Source: Paramecium tetraurelia (lineage: Eukaryota; Ciliophora; Oligohymenophorea; Peniculida; Parameciidae). Taken from it: a stretch of DNA of 64,000 nucleotides. Below the pieces are notes generated by a model. That model did not search any database and had not been told where the DNA came from. It worked only from the letters and a program-made list of their open reading frames with translations. The translations under genes were made by a program, and so were the position numbers. The stretch is from NCBI RefSeq assembly GCF_000165425.1, contig NW_001798978.1, positions 558,001 through 622,000 on the forward strand, in the 5' to 3' direction. Every line of letters begins with the position of its first letter. Position 1 is the first letter of the stretch. Positions 22,520-34,446 of the stretch are shown here, one piece after another.

Positions 22520-23245
22520 TCATTCTTTTTTTCTCCATAAAGGCTTGTTAGAGTACCATTGCGAAGGCTGCTGGACATAATATAATAGGACATCATTTTT
22601 GTAGTGGATATATTCAGCGATGTTATTAGCCTCTGATTACAATATGCATTTTGTTGCCTAAGAGGACAAAAACCAGATTAAATATTTTTAAAAAACGCTT
22701 TTTCGTTCTTATTCTTCTTTAGGTTCATCGCCTTAAATTATCAAATGATCTTTTAGCACTCTAAAACCTGAAATGATTTCTAAATTTTATTAATAAAACT
22801 TTTGAAATTCAATTAATTTTTGATTGTTATTTCTAAACTCTTCTAACAAAAACTCCTGAGATGAAGAATTAACTATTCCTTTTATACTATGTCTCAAAAT
22901 ATTTCTGCATATATTTTTCTTATAATCTCTAATTGCAGCGGACTGTTATTTAGCCTTTTTATGTATTTTCTTTTTCTTAATATACCTATCTAGAGAAGGA
23001 AGTTTCGATTTTAACTCCAAACTTAATTAAGGGTTCAAGAAATATTAACTAATACTCAATTAAGGGTATTGATCCTAAAATTATTATTATGAAGGTTATT
23101 GTTATTCTTCCAATTTAAAATCTTCATATGACTGTTAATTAAATATTTTGAGGCAAAATTGGTTAGGCCTTTTGTTTTAAACAAAATTAGCTGATTCTAC
23201 AAATTCACTGCTTAGATTTTTGAATGAATACATAAATGAATTCAT
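22520..23245 (-). CDS. Hypothetical protein, basic, intronless
   Basis: 241 residues in a single frame. N-terminal third is Gln/Ser-rich; the middle is strongly basic (RYIKKKKIHKKAKQQSA, RDYKKNICRNILRHSIKG); the last third is mixed, with no transmembrane segment. A nucleic-acid-binding or nuclear role would fit the basic block, but no domain is recognisable. It converges on the TPR gene with 76 bp between stops. Confidence 0.6.
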
Positions 23246-23740
23246 GATTAATGTTAAATTTTAAACTAATAAATTAATCTAATATTTCTAAACACTCAGA
23301 ATGTTATAAAAATAATTTGTTTTTTTCAAAGTGAATAGATAGAATGATGTCAATTATTTTAATTCAAATTTCGATATAATTTAGAATTTCTTTTATAAAA
23401 ATAATTTTAACTTTGTTTTATAATCCTAAAAATTATAAACAAGCTAATGTTGGGCATCCAAAAAGTAAAAATAAGCTAAAGTTAGGGATAAGTAAAACAA
23501 AAATATTGCAAAAATTAACAAAATTTAGCCAATTTAATTGTTTTATCTAATTTTATCATATAATTATTATAATTCTATGTAAATATCCTCTATTAAAATT
23601 AAGTGTGGTTAATAGTTGATAGATTTTAACAGTGGATTAAATCATTTCAATTTCAATTGCTTTTAAATTGAGTTACTAAAATATTTAATTTAAATTAGTT
23701 ATTATATTGTGTACATCGTATAAATTATTTTTAATTGAAT
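23246..23740. other. AT-rich divergent spacer, nothing seen
   Basis: 495 bp, very AT-rich, between divergent starts. No ORF, repeat or RNA gene that I can support. Confidence 0.6.
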
Positions 23741-25403
23741 ATGGATAATAAATTAAGATGTTAAAAAGAAGCTTACTTATAGGAGGAGATTATAGATAAA
23801 GGAATTGATCCTAATCACTTTCAAGAGTTTTGCGAGAAGATTAAGGGGGAAGGTATGGATTCAATATAAAATAAGAAAGCGATATTGACAAATGGACTTT
23901 CGAAGATATTGTGTAGTTGGTCAACCAATATAAGATAGAATTTTTTACAACAGATTTCGATTAGCCAGTAGATGAAATGATAATTGGGTGGAATGCATTT
24001 GATCAAGTCATTCCATAAATGGATATAAAAAGCGATCCTTAGATGTGGAACTTATTAGACTTAGATCATACAGGACCATCTGCTGTCGTAGAGCAATAGG
24101 AAGATAAAAAATATGATTAACCATTTTAATAAACTCAAAAACAAATTTAGTAAATTCATTAACAATAAACATCAGAAATTAATTAAAGAGTCTCAGAAAA
24201 ACTAGATATTTCCAACATTGGTAAGCCATTGTCGATATCACCAACTGCTCAAAAGCTGTAGGAAATACAACAATAAATGCCTAAGAAATAAGCCCCTGAA
24301 ATTTATTCTTTTTCTCAATGCTCAAAATTATAATGCAAAAAATTAGGTTTTAATATCTTTGCAAAAGGTGTGCCATCTATAAAAATAACTGGGTAACTTA
24401 AATATAATTTATTTAGTTTTGAAAAGAAAACAGAAGGATTATTTAAAAGTGATTATGTTGTATATAGTGTGAAAACAGGAGATGATTATGTTGTATAAAG
24501 AAGATACTCGGATTTCTAATGGTTGTAACAAACACTTTTCAAATTATTCCCAGGAGTAGGCATACCTAGTCTTTCAGAAAAAACAGCAAAGAAAACAGCA
24601 AAAAATACAGTTCAAAAAAGAACAATTATACTAGAATTTTTTTTGAATGAGTTGGCAAAGAGTGAACTTTTCAGAAATAGTAAGTATTTTGTAGACTTTC
24701 TTCGTCTGAGTGATCCTGCTTAATTTAAACAACTTATAAAGTTTGGAGAGAAACTAAGCAAACCAAATAAATTCGAAAGTCTTTTAAATATGACTGGCAC
24801 TATTATCTTTGTACCAGATATTAAATTGAATAATTTTGAAACTTATATTTAATAAGAAGAACCAATTTATGTTAAAATAAAAAATCTGTTTAAAGTAATC
24901 ACACATCATTTAACAGCTATATCTAAAATCATTAAGGAAATTGGGGATTCTATCTCAAATTTAACAAATTTATGTTAAAAATATGAAATTAATCAAGATT
25001 ACGATCCATTATAAGAAATGACCAAAAAATTAGAAGAATAAATAATAAAGTGCAGCTCGAACTAGTACAATAGATTGTATAATATGTTTCGTTATCAAAC
25101 TTTGAATTTCACTTAAATAAGAAATATTTTAAAGCAAAGAAATGAATTATAGTCAGAATTCTCTAATAGAAAAGATTTTAAGTTTGAACAGATAAGTGAA
25201 CTTTATAGCTCAAGAGAAAATGCTAAATAAATTGATGAGCTAGAGTTCCCAGCTAAAGTAAAATAATTTGTAATAATTAGAGTTCGAAACTTTTAGCTTA
25301 TCAATTAGGCTATATGAACTGGAGAACTATTGAGGAAATTAAAACCTTTTTAGAGCATCGTTAGATAGGATTTCAAACATTTTCATAAGAAGTAATGAAT
25401 TGA
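23741..25403 (+). CDS. Sorting nexin (PX plus BAR-like)
   Basis: 538 residues; introns 23853-23875 (ends AAG) and 25258-25280. A long acidic, Gln-rich N-terminus is followed by a PX domain at about residues 215-330. Key PX features are VVQRRYSDFQWLQQTL (the RRYSDF phosphoinositide-binding motif) and the PGVGIPSL proline loop. The C-terminal 200 residues are helical and resemble the BAR domain of Snx1/Snx2/Vps5, which form retromer-linked tubules on endosomes. It therefore probably binds PI3P membranes and acts in recycling; the ciliate food-vacuole system uses such proteins. Exact subfamily is uncertain. The second intron is needed for the conserved C-terminal helix. Confidence 0.88.
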
Positions 25404-25473
25404 ATATTTGTAATAATATTAAAAAGAATTACATATTCTAATTTTTATATTTGAATAGAATTCTATTACCTAT

Positions 25474-27156
25474 ATGAGTTAAACACCTAAAAGCAGATCA
25501 AATTTTTAATGTAAGGCAAAGTATATAGGCGGAAAAAATAAGACGGATTAAATTTAGAATAAAATTAGTAGAGGTACATCAGCTGATAGAAATTAAATTA
25601 AAAATTAGTATAAAGAATGATAAATAAAAGATTAGGGTAGAGTAAAAGACAAATTCTCCAATTGGAGCAGATAAAAAATCCTTCGATTTTAGTCCAATTA
25701 GTTAGAGAACATAATAAGATTAAGTTAAATAAAAAGAAATAGACCCCGCTTCACCCTAAAAGACATTTAAGAATTTCAGAAATAGAACCGTTTCGACCGC
25801 TACAGACTTCAAAGTTTTTCAGCAAAGAAATTCGAATTAAAATTAATTAATTAAGGAGCAGGCATAGATCAAAAATACCGAACCAATTAATATGAATACT
25901 TAGCGTTCTTACTTTAAACAAACAGAAACAACCTTAAAGCAGAAACCAATTTAAGTACCATCTAAGCAAAATTAAAGAACTCCAGTTTAATAATAAAAAG
26001 TTGAACAAAAATCATATCCTCTAAAAACATTGGATAAAAAAAAAGACTTATAAATTGCTGCTAATCCAACCTCTAAAAGAGAGGATGTAAAAAATTAGAA
26101 AAAATAACAAGAAAACCCTAAAATTTCATTAACACCAAGGTTAGAGATATAAAAGGTATCTAATTCTCCACCCAATAAATTAATTACAACTTTTAGAGGA
26201 AAATCACCAAATCATGATTAAAATTAGTAAACTCAAAAACTAACAGCTTTCATTGCTGTTATTAGACCCATCTTTAAAGAGGCTAAATATTATATAACTC
26301 CTGTTATGCATTTTTTAAGGGAGTAACACTTTCCTAATACTACTCCCTACAAACTTTAATTTTAAATCGAATTCTAAGAATAATAGCTTTATTTTAGATA
26401 AAAGTTTTGTGATCATTTTTTTTCTACTTTTTAATATTTGAAATTATGTTAAACTTTGTAATAGAAAACAATGGTAAAGCCAATTTAAATGGATCCGCCA
26501 AAATAGCCTAAATCAAGCAAAAACTCTCCTAAAACTATAATATTTGATCTAGACGAGACTCTGATACATTGCAATGATATTAATCTTAATCAAACCGATC
26601 ATGAAGTTACTGTTTAGATTCCTAATGAGCCTGCTTAATAAGTATGAATTGAAGTTATATATAGGTTCGATTCAACATAAGGCCATATTGTATTGAAATG
26701 TTATAATCTTTATCTTAATTTTATGAGTTAATTCTATTTACTGCATCTTTTCAACAATATGCAGATAAAATCTTAGAATTTATAGATCCCAAGAAAAATA
26801 TTTTTTCTTATAGACTATATAGAGATAATTGTGTTACACTAGGAGACGGCCTTCTTGTAAAGGATTTAAGAGTCTTAGCAGGCAGAAAGATGGAGGTATA
26901 TTAATATACATTTATCATTAAGTCTATGGCATTAGTTGATAATTCAGCCTATTGCTATTTTTTACAGCCAGATAATGGAATTCCAATCATTCCATTTGAA
27001 GATAATAAGAAAGATAAAGAACTTATTTTTCTTACAGATTATTTGATTAAATGTGAGAAATATCCCAATTGGCTTGAACACCATAAGCATCATTTCAAAA
27101 ATTTCATCCATTTTCAAACTTTAACAATTAATGAATGTTTAAGAAGAATTATTTGA
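25474..27156 (+). CDS. FCP1/NIF-type protein phosphatase with long N-terminus
   Basis: 534 residues; introns 25608-25635 (28 nt), 26642-26664 (23 nt) and 26896-26922 (27 nt, ends AAG). The first 340 residues are Gln/Lys/Ser/Thr-rich and unstructured-looking. The HAD-type NIF domain follows: TIIFDLDETLIHC (DxDxT/V catalytic motif), RPYCIEML, ELILFTASFQQYADKIL, NIFSYRLYRDNCV, GRKMESMALVDNSA and NGIPIIPF. These match the SCP/Dullard family of Ser/Thr phosphatases, which act on the RNA polymerase II tail or on lipin-type targets. The third intron is a multiple of three without TGA, but removing it gives the normal family spacing before the VDNS motif. Confidence 0.9.
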
Positions 27157-27711
27157 GAATTTAATTATATTTAAAATCTATGAATATTTTTGGTAAATTA
27201 AGACAATAATAAACAATCTAGTATTTAAGTCATATTTCTAAAAATCAAAATGAATGCCAAAATTTTTAAGGTTAACAATGTAAAACAAAAAATTGTCTTT
27301 TTGAAGGAAATTTGTAGATTTAATTTCTTGAAATTTCATTATCCATTAAAAAGTAAATTTCATTCTTTATCTTCTCTTATAAGTAAAGTATTTTTGCTAA
27401 TCTTTGGTTATTTTCAAGAATCCTTATTGTCTATAATTATTCCTATTTTCAAATCCAGAGAAATATTATTAGATTTGAAAACAAATCAAAATAATTTGGA
27501 AGTTTCATTTATTCACAAACAATAATTAACCCATATTTCTAAAATTTATAAATATCCAATTTTGTCGGCAAGCCCAAAAAGCCATACTCTAGCCAGTCAG
27601 TCATTTACTTAAAATAGATCAATTTTTTGAATTCTTCAGAATGGAATGCTTTAGCAATGTTAGAATACCTTTATTCAAATTGATCATATTAATATTATGT
27701 TTAATTAATGT
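27157..27711. other. Convergent spacer with conflicting ORFs
   Basis: A 91-codon plus-strand frame starts at 27250 (longer with the ciliate code), and the minus strand is also open here for over 120 codons without an ATG. Neither resembles a known protein, and the composition is typical of spacer DNA. I cannot support a gene. Confidence 0.35.
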
Positions 27712-28749
27712 TCATTTTCCATATTACATTGCTAAATTTTGTTGTCCAGGGGGAAAGTATTTAATTAAATCCTCCTTGTTTAAGTCATCAAAGAATGGAT
27801 GTTTCATAGCTTCCTTAACATAGATTCTCTTAGCAGGATCAAGAGCAATCATTTTTGTAACTAGATCTAATCCATTCTAATATTAGAATAAATAGTGTAC
27901 TTTTTCAAAATTTTTGAAAAATTGCTCTGGAGGTGTAGCTCTAAATCTGGGGAATGTTGGTTTGAAATCTGGAAGATCTGCAATATTTGGCCAATCTTAT
28001 ACAGTAGGAGTTCCATGATATTGAAAGATCTTAAAGATTTAATCAATTTCACTATCCCCACAAAATAACCCATGTTTTTCAACCATTTCTGTGAGAATGC
28101 ATCCAACAGACCAGATATCGACTCCCAAAGAATATTGTTTTTAAGATAACAGTATTTCTGGTGCTCGATACCAAAGGGTTTCGACTTCATGTGTTAGTGT
28201 TTTGATTGGCACTCCAAAAGCTCTGGCCAATCCAAAGTCAGCCAATTTGATGATTCCAGTTGATTTATCAATTAGGATATTTTATGGCTTGAGATCTCTG
28301 TGGATAATACGTCTGGAGTGACAATAATTGAGACCATTTAAGATTTGGAATGTGAAATGCTATAATTGATTTGATTAATACTTTGATTTGGCTTAATGTT
28401 AGATTGTGTTTGTTCTAATCAAGGAATTTCTTGAAATCCATCTCAACATACTCAAACACTAAATAGAGTTTCTTCTCATTAGGCTGATAGATGACTTCTT
28501 TAAGGCCCACAATGTTTGGATGCGGCTAGAGTTCTTTCAAAATTGAAATCTCTCTCATTGCTGTTGAAGGGACTCCTTCATCTTCGTTTTCTAATTTGAT
28601 TTTCTTCAATGCTACCAATTCCTTGGTCACTGAATCACGTGCTTTGTAAACTACCCCATAGGTTCCTAAACACAATATAATTAATAAGTACCTTCTCCAA
28701 TCTTCTCTAATTTCTCATATCTCTCTAACTATCGATTGTTACTGCCCAT
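27712..28749 (-). CDS. Cyclin-dependent kinase (CDK1/2-like)
   Basis: 321 residues; introns 28666-28691 (26 nt), 28360-28381 (22 nt) and 27877-27900 (24 nt). Seen: glycine loop [12 protein letters not shown] with the inhibitory Thr-Tyr pair, [17 protein letters not shown], the cyclin-binding helix [11 protein letters not shown] (PSTAIRE with Met for Ile), [37 protein letters not shown] with the activating Thr, and the GCILTEM block. The nearest group is CDK1/CDK2, which drive the cell cycle with cyclins. The third intron is a multiple of three without TGA; without removing it eight extra residues sit before NGLDLVTKM. The start is fixed by the conserved N-terminus. Confidence 0.92.
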
Positions 28750-28859
28750 CTTGTCTCCTCCTCTTAAATCATAATAGTTTTAGGCTTAAATAGAGATGCA
28801 TTCATACTTAACATAGCGTAAAATAAATTCAAAAATTAAAATATTAACTGTTATTTAAA

Positions 28860-30213
28860 TCAATCCTAATAGAATGTAGGTCTCTAATCGTTTAAAAATA
28901 ATTTTGCATAAAAATCATTTTCTGTTTGGCTTGCCTCATTCCTGAGTATTTTTAATTTCCCTTAAACAATCTTTACTAATCCTTTATCATGAACCTAAGG
29001 ATAAACAAAGAACTCATTTTTAGCTTATTCCTTCAATGGTCCTATATCATCCAACAAACTCTCTAGGAGTCCTTCATTATTCAATTTATCTGAAAATTTA
29101 TTGAAAATAGGCAACAATATTTTCTTGTCTTAAACAACATCAAACAATGCATTAAGTGCTGGAACAAAGGCAAAAGTATCACATTAAACGAATTTTAAAA
29201 TTAGCGTTGCAAACATTTATCTATCCTTATCCAAATATCTATAAGCAGGAATTTTCTATTACTCTCTAAATTGTTGTAGGTCTGGATTTAAGTTTAGAAT
29301 TTAATTGGGATCAACCCATAATAAACTCCAAAAAAGAAAGGAATATTTTCTGATGATGCTTACTATTCTTAATTAACGCTATTCATCTTCTGTCAGTTCA
29401 TTAATTTCTAATTGTTTGTTTCTGTCACTTGACCAAAAGTACCACTCAAAATAATCTTTGAATTCTGGTATAGGTGGACCCTCGTTTTTAAAAACACAAG
29501 CTAATTTTTGATATAATTGAGCCACCATGCATTCATAAATTAGTTGTCCTGTAGTGCTTTTCACTAATATAACTAGCAAACATACTTCTCATAATTTTAA
29601 TAATAATGGCTAAAATCAATATCTTATAATCATGCCAAACTTATTGAGGAGGTATCAGTGACCCTGTAATGAAGGCATCAATATTGTCTTCAATAAATAG
29701 TTTAATAATTCCAATATTGTCGATTTATTTATTCATAAATTCTGTATAAGAAGTCTTGAATAAATTGATTAATAATTCAGTTGTTGAGCATTGTTTCCTT
29801 TGTATGCTGTCTTTTTCAAATATGTCCAAATAGCTATTACGTAGATGATTATTTTTCATGAGCTCTTTATTCAATTTGACATTGATTTTTTGAAAATATT
29901 AATCCAAATCAACTTAAATTGCCACATTAATAATTGATGGTTAAGATGCTATTAGTTCTTGGATGGTCCTTTCTTCTTCTTCAATTTCCATAGGATCAAA
30001 TACTACTTAAAATAATGGTTTTAGAATTTTGCATGAATTGGCTCTTTTTAGAGTATTCTAAAAACAAGGTTATGTAATTTCATTCTCTTCTGCTGTGTCT
30101 TTTTGCTATCTGTATTTATTTTGTGATTCTAAGTAGGGTCTAAAATAAACAGAAGCCTCTCTGAAATCATCATGACAATATTGAACTGATTAAAAAGATA
30201 GGTTTTAAATCAT
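28860..30213 (-). CDS. Hypothetical helical protein
   Basis: 443 residues, intron 29564-29585 (22 nt). I recognise no family. The sequence is rich in Leu, Ile, Phe and charged residues, in an all-alpha, armadillo-like style, with no membrane segment or signal peptide. The first ATG (30213) overlaps the TGA of the upstream B-box gene by four nucleotides (ATGA). The next in-frame ATG, at about 29994, would drop some 73 residues that look coding (VQYCHDDFREASVYFRP), so I keep the first. Confidence 0.65.
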
Positions 30214-31451
30214 TTTTTTAAATAAATCACACATTTATAGTCAACACTTTATTCTAAACTCTCAATTCTCCCAATTCTATAACCCCCTTGTCCATGAAAT
30301 AGCCACAAAGAGAATCTCAAATCTCCCTCCTCATTATCCACATCCGGATACTTAAGATCAATTTTACTCATAGGACTAAATCCAATGCATCTATTTCTGA
30401 CATAATACCAATACACTTCTCCGTTCCTGCTCTTTCTAGCTAGATTCAAATTTTGAGTCTCCGTGTAGAATTCAGAAGCATAGTCAGTAGCACACAATAT
30501 AAATTGATCAGGTTCTTTTATATTTACTCCACCTATACAAATTTGAGATTGAGAATTGCACTTCAGTTTTATTAATTCTATGTGAGTTTGAGTGAAGGGC
30601 TTATTAAAGAATTCATCGTAAATTTTAACGAATCCCTTCATTTCTAAACTCCTTAATTTCACTTATTTTTAAATACAGAACTGAGTCTAACCAAAAGTTC
30701 CTAATTAACTTTATTAATCAAAATCTAATCTCTGATTTGACTGAGTGTCACTTCTATCATTTCCAAAGATTCTCTTACTCTACACTATCTAACTAAGTGG
30801 ACGTTCAATCAAGGTTGTGAGATTTTAAATTTAATACAAAATCTCTTAGACTTATTCCGTAAAACTCGAATGAATTATGTTGGCCTTGGTTACCAGAGCA
30901 ATATCTCTACAAAACAAGGCTGCATCAAATACTAATCTACTGGCTAGGCTTTGGAATTTATCAGAGGGCTCATAATCGATTTGTTTATATTCAGGAATTC
31001 CTTCTTTGTAGAAGATTGACTCACTTATATCCTTTGCCAATTATTCAAAATCTTTTTCACTCAAATTTTATTCATCTAAATACTTACGCTTTAGAATACA
31101 AACTTTGCTCTCTTGCATTTACTGATTAACAAAGTTTTGAATCTATTATTACAGAAGAGTGATCTTATTGAGAATAGCCGCAATGCTCATTTGAATGCAA
31201 TCAGTCAAATCTTTGGTTTTTTAATTGTATTATTGTAGTTCTCTACTCCATTCGTTTTTAATGAGAGTGTCCAAATTAGATAGATTGATCGATTTATGAC
31301 CAAAATGTTAATCTCCCAAACATAAACCGCACAAGGTCTTTTTTGAAATTTGACACTTTTGATCAAGACACAAATGGATAATCTTTTGATCTACATCTTT
31401 ATGTTCTGGAATTGAGCAAAATACATTCCTTGCTTTTTTCAGCAGATTCAT
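30210..31451 (-). CDS. B-box-like zinc-finger protein of a ciliate-expanded type
   Basis: 413 residues in one frame with no intron needed. N-terminal zinc-binding region at about residues 14-55: PEHKDVD, LCLDQKC, CGLCLGDQHFGHKSI, that is C-x4-C, C-x2-C and H-x2-H spacing as in B-boxes. A helical coiled middle follows (about residues 60-220). The C-terminal 150 residues are beta-rich (QICIGGVNIKEPDQFILCA, RNRCIGFSP, GQGGYRIGRIESL). I recall this N- and C-terminal combination from expanded ciliate families of unknown function, possibly related to TRIM-like E3 scaffolds, but no RING is visible. The stop overlaps the next start. Confidence 0.75.
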
Positions 31452-31643
31452 GATTAAATTTAATTTTAAAGTTTATTATCAAAGAAATTTTATTTAAATG
31501 AAATGTATTCCTTATTACTGTAGGAATCAATTTAAGGGATTGTTACGCATCAAAGTAGGATTGTACCATGTTGATATAAACCATCAGAATATGATGTCTA
31601 AATCATTAGATATTATAAAATATTAAATATAAAAAATAATAAA

Positions 31644-32520
31644 ATGAATTACAAACCGAACCTGAAGATGGATAGTACTTCTGGCTCGTTTAAGAAATAG
31701 GAGTAGACCCTGTCTCTCGAAAGCACGTAGAAATTAGAATATAATGCAATCAATTTAAAACCTAATTTTGCTTGTAAACCTGCTTTTAACATTCGCAACA
31801 GTTCTCCTCAACTTTAAGAATAAGAACCATTGTTAATAAATACAAAGGATGATTTCTCTAAAACAGGATCATTTTAAGAGAAAATCCCATTGAAGGATAG
31901 AATCTAACGATCAGACGAAAAGAAAAACACTGCTCCAATTTCCAAAGGACTATATCTTCCTGGCTAAGAGGAGCTCTTTAAGAAATAAATCTAGGTTGAG
32001 AAGAAGGAGATACAATCACATCAAGAAAAAAAAGAAGTCCCATCTGGAAAGCCTGTTTAAGCAGAATAATACATGCCATCCATTGGGTAGTAATCGAACA
32101 AAAGAGAGGCAGCCTTATTAGGTTCTAAAAATCCAATAGAAAATAAATTAGCAGTCGCAAACCAAGATAGAGTGCTCTAATAACTTGGTATTTTATGTGA
32201 TAATACATATAGAGGAAGCAGAACCTATTGAAGATCTAGAATTAATCCCTTGTCCTGAAGGATGTGGAAGATAATTTAAATAGGATGCTTTGGAGAAACA
32301 TGTAAAGGTCTGTAAACAAGTTTTCCAATAGAAAAGACAAGAATTCAATTCAAAATAAGCTAGAGTTGTTACAAACGATTAGCAAAAATTATAGCGTTAA
32401 GGATAAATTAAAGAAAAATAATTATAAAAGAAATAAGGAAAAGCTCCTTTAGATCCTAATTGGAAAAAACAATCAGAAGAATTACGTAATCTAATAAAAG
32501 AATCCAAGCAATAACAATGA
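31644..32520 (+). CDS. C2HC zinc-finger protein (ZC2HC1-like)
   Basis: 283 residues, intron 32188-32212 (25 nt). Mostly disordered, rich in Gln, Lys, Ser and Pro. Near residue 196 a single finger matches the zf-C2HC_2 pattern of ZC2HC1 proteins: LIPCPEGCGRQFKQDALEKH, then KVC. In the usual domain the pair is C-x2-C; here CPEGC is C-x3-C, one residue longer. A strongly basic, Gln-rich tail follows. Members are found in ciliated organisms and some are linked to flagella, but the role is unknown. The divergent B-box gene starts 192 bp upstream. Confidence 0.78.
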
Positions 32521-32957
32521 TTATTTTATCATTAATATTACAATCAAGTCCCTTCATTATTTATCATAGATAATAACTTCATCTAAATAATGCTATAAAA
32601 GTTGTGTTTATAAGTTATGAACATAATAGATAAATGTTAAAGTATAATATTGGTTTCCGTTTTCGCTTTCAAGTTCTGAAGAAATAATGAAAAAACAAGT
32701 AAAAATAGGCTGAGATTCTGCTTAAGTAGGAATATTATAAAGAAAATTATAAAATTTGTCCTTTACTTATTTTACTGAAAATGACTTTTAATATATAATG
32801 GAAGTAAATAGCATTGGAGATAGCATTTATTTTGATGTAATAAACATTAGCTATAATAGATTATTCAATGTTGTTATTCATAATATACTTAAGTAATAAA
32901 TTTCATGAATAAAATTTATAATATAATATAATATAATTAGTGTAAAATCTTATGATA
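32521..32957. other. Convergent spacer, nothing seen
   Basis: 437 bp of AT-rich DNA between two convergent genes, including short tandem ATATA runs near 32920. No supportable ORF or RNA. Confidence 0.6.
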
Positions 32958-33909
32958 TCATTTCTTCTTTGTGGCCATACTCATTAATTTCTCTTCCATA
33001 TCCTTTTATCTTGATACTAGTTTCTCTTCTAACTCTTATTTTGCTAAATCTAGCTTCTTTTGTATTGCATCCATTATTATTGGGTCTAACAATTCCTCAT
33101 CAGTTGGTTCTGGCGGAGCTTATTGATCTTCCTAATCAACTGTTTCAATTAATCCATCATCTTCGTCCTTTTATTCAAATGGTCGATAAATCAAAGCCTC
33201 ATCTAATGGTAATGGTTACAAGGGCAAGTCCATCTACAAATCCATATGAAGTTCCAAAGTTCTTTAATCTGATATAAAAGCCTGGTTAATCAAATCAAAA
33301 TGATTTAGATAGATTTAGAAATGTTCTTTGATTGGCAATATATGCATAGATCGAAAATATCCTGCCTCTGCATGCACTTTCAATAAATGATTAAATAATT
33401 CTGCATCTGAAATTTTAGTCTTTTATTGAAGAGTATTATTAAACCTCATCTCCTGACTGAACTTACTGTTATTATTGGTGAATGATAAAAATAATATGTT
33501 GATCAAAACTTATACACTTTCATCATTTAAGTTGTTTAAAGACTTGGCAAATATTAGATCATTTATTAGCACATCTGCTGATATCTAAAAATCAATATCT
33601 CGTAGTTGATCTTTGCAGTTATAAATTTCAGCGAGCTTGTTATTTAGAATCACTTTATACTTTATGCAAATATTCCATCATAGCCTTATGAGATTCTGAG
33701 TGTGGAAATACATACTCAATGCAATATTTGGTGATCGGCAAAGGCATGCTGACATTAAAGATATTGAATTACTTTGTATTGTTGAGTGTACTAATTTTGT
33801 ATTTCTCTAATTCCTTTCTCTATCTTTCCTCTTCTTCTTCTCTCATCCTTTGCTCTTCTGCTAATCGAGCTGCCTCTTCTTCTTTCTATTTCTGAGTTTT
33901 AGGGGGCAT
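32958..33909 (-). CDS. Charged coiled-coil protein, possibly axonemal
   Basis: 308 residues, intron 33636-33660 (25 nt, ends AAG). It opens with PPKTQK and a Glu/Arg-rich helix (KEEEAARLAEEQRMREEEE), a start style seen in several flagellar proteins. The middle is a folded, mostly helical region; an acidic segment (EDDGLIETVDQEDQQ) precedes a basic coiled-coil tail ending ATKKK. I cannot name the family; an axonemal or basal-body protein is the best guess. No signal peptide or membrane segment. Confidence 0.7.
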
Positions 33910-34137
33910 TTTCAATAATTTATTAATATACAGAAATCTTTCAATAAGAATTTCATATTTTTAATGAATAGGGGTCTGATGATATTTGTGTTTATTTAGG
34001 ATTTAGTTTTCAGATTCGGAAAACTGAATTTTATATATTTGTTGCCTTTATCTTAAGGCTCATGAGAGTTAAGCAAAAGTGTTAATAATTGTTAATTAAA
34101 AATGAAATTAATAACCTTCATGTTTGATCCAATATTT

Positions 34138-34446
34138 TCAAAGACTAATGGGTTTTCTGATTCTTCTCAAGAATGGGTTTTTTGAGAATTAGGTCTTATA
34201 ATCTGTTTCTGTTTCCTTCAAAAAATTACCACAAGAAGACAGGGCTTTTGAAGTTAGAACATCAATGATTTAATTGTTCGACCTTTCATATTGTATTTAT
34301 TTTATCATGGGATTAGTATTCATCTTAAGGCCCAAGTTTTTCAAGTATCTGATAACGCCCTTTTCCACCTTATGTGATTCTTTCCCTTGACACTCATTTA
34401 TTGTAATTTCAATAGAGTTATCAGAAAAGTCATCATAATCATCCAT
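34138..34446 (-). CDS. Small hypothetical protein
   Basis: 102 residues, one exon. An acidic N-terminus (DDYDDFSDNSIEI) precedes a short Lys/Gln-rich body and a basic C-terminus (RRIRKPISL). No domain recognised. Codon composition and GC content are higher than in the spacer beyond it, which supports a real gene, but there is no homology support. Confidence 0.5.

Noticed and set aside
27250-27525. Plus-strand 91-residue ORF
   Set aside because: No homology, no intron, AT-rich composition, and the opposite strand is equally open. Expected by chance.
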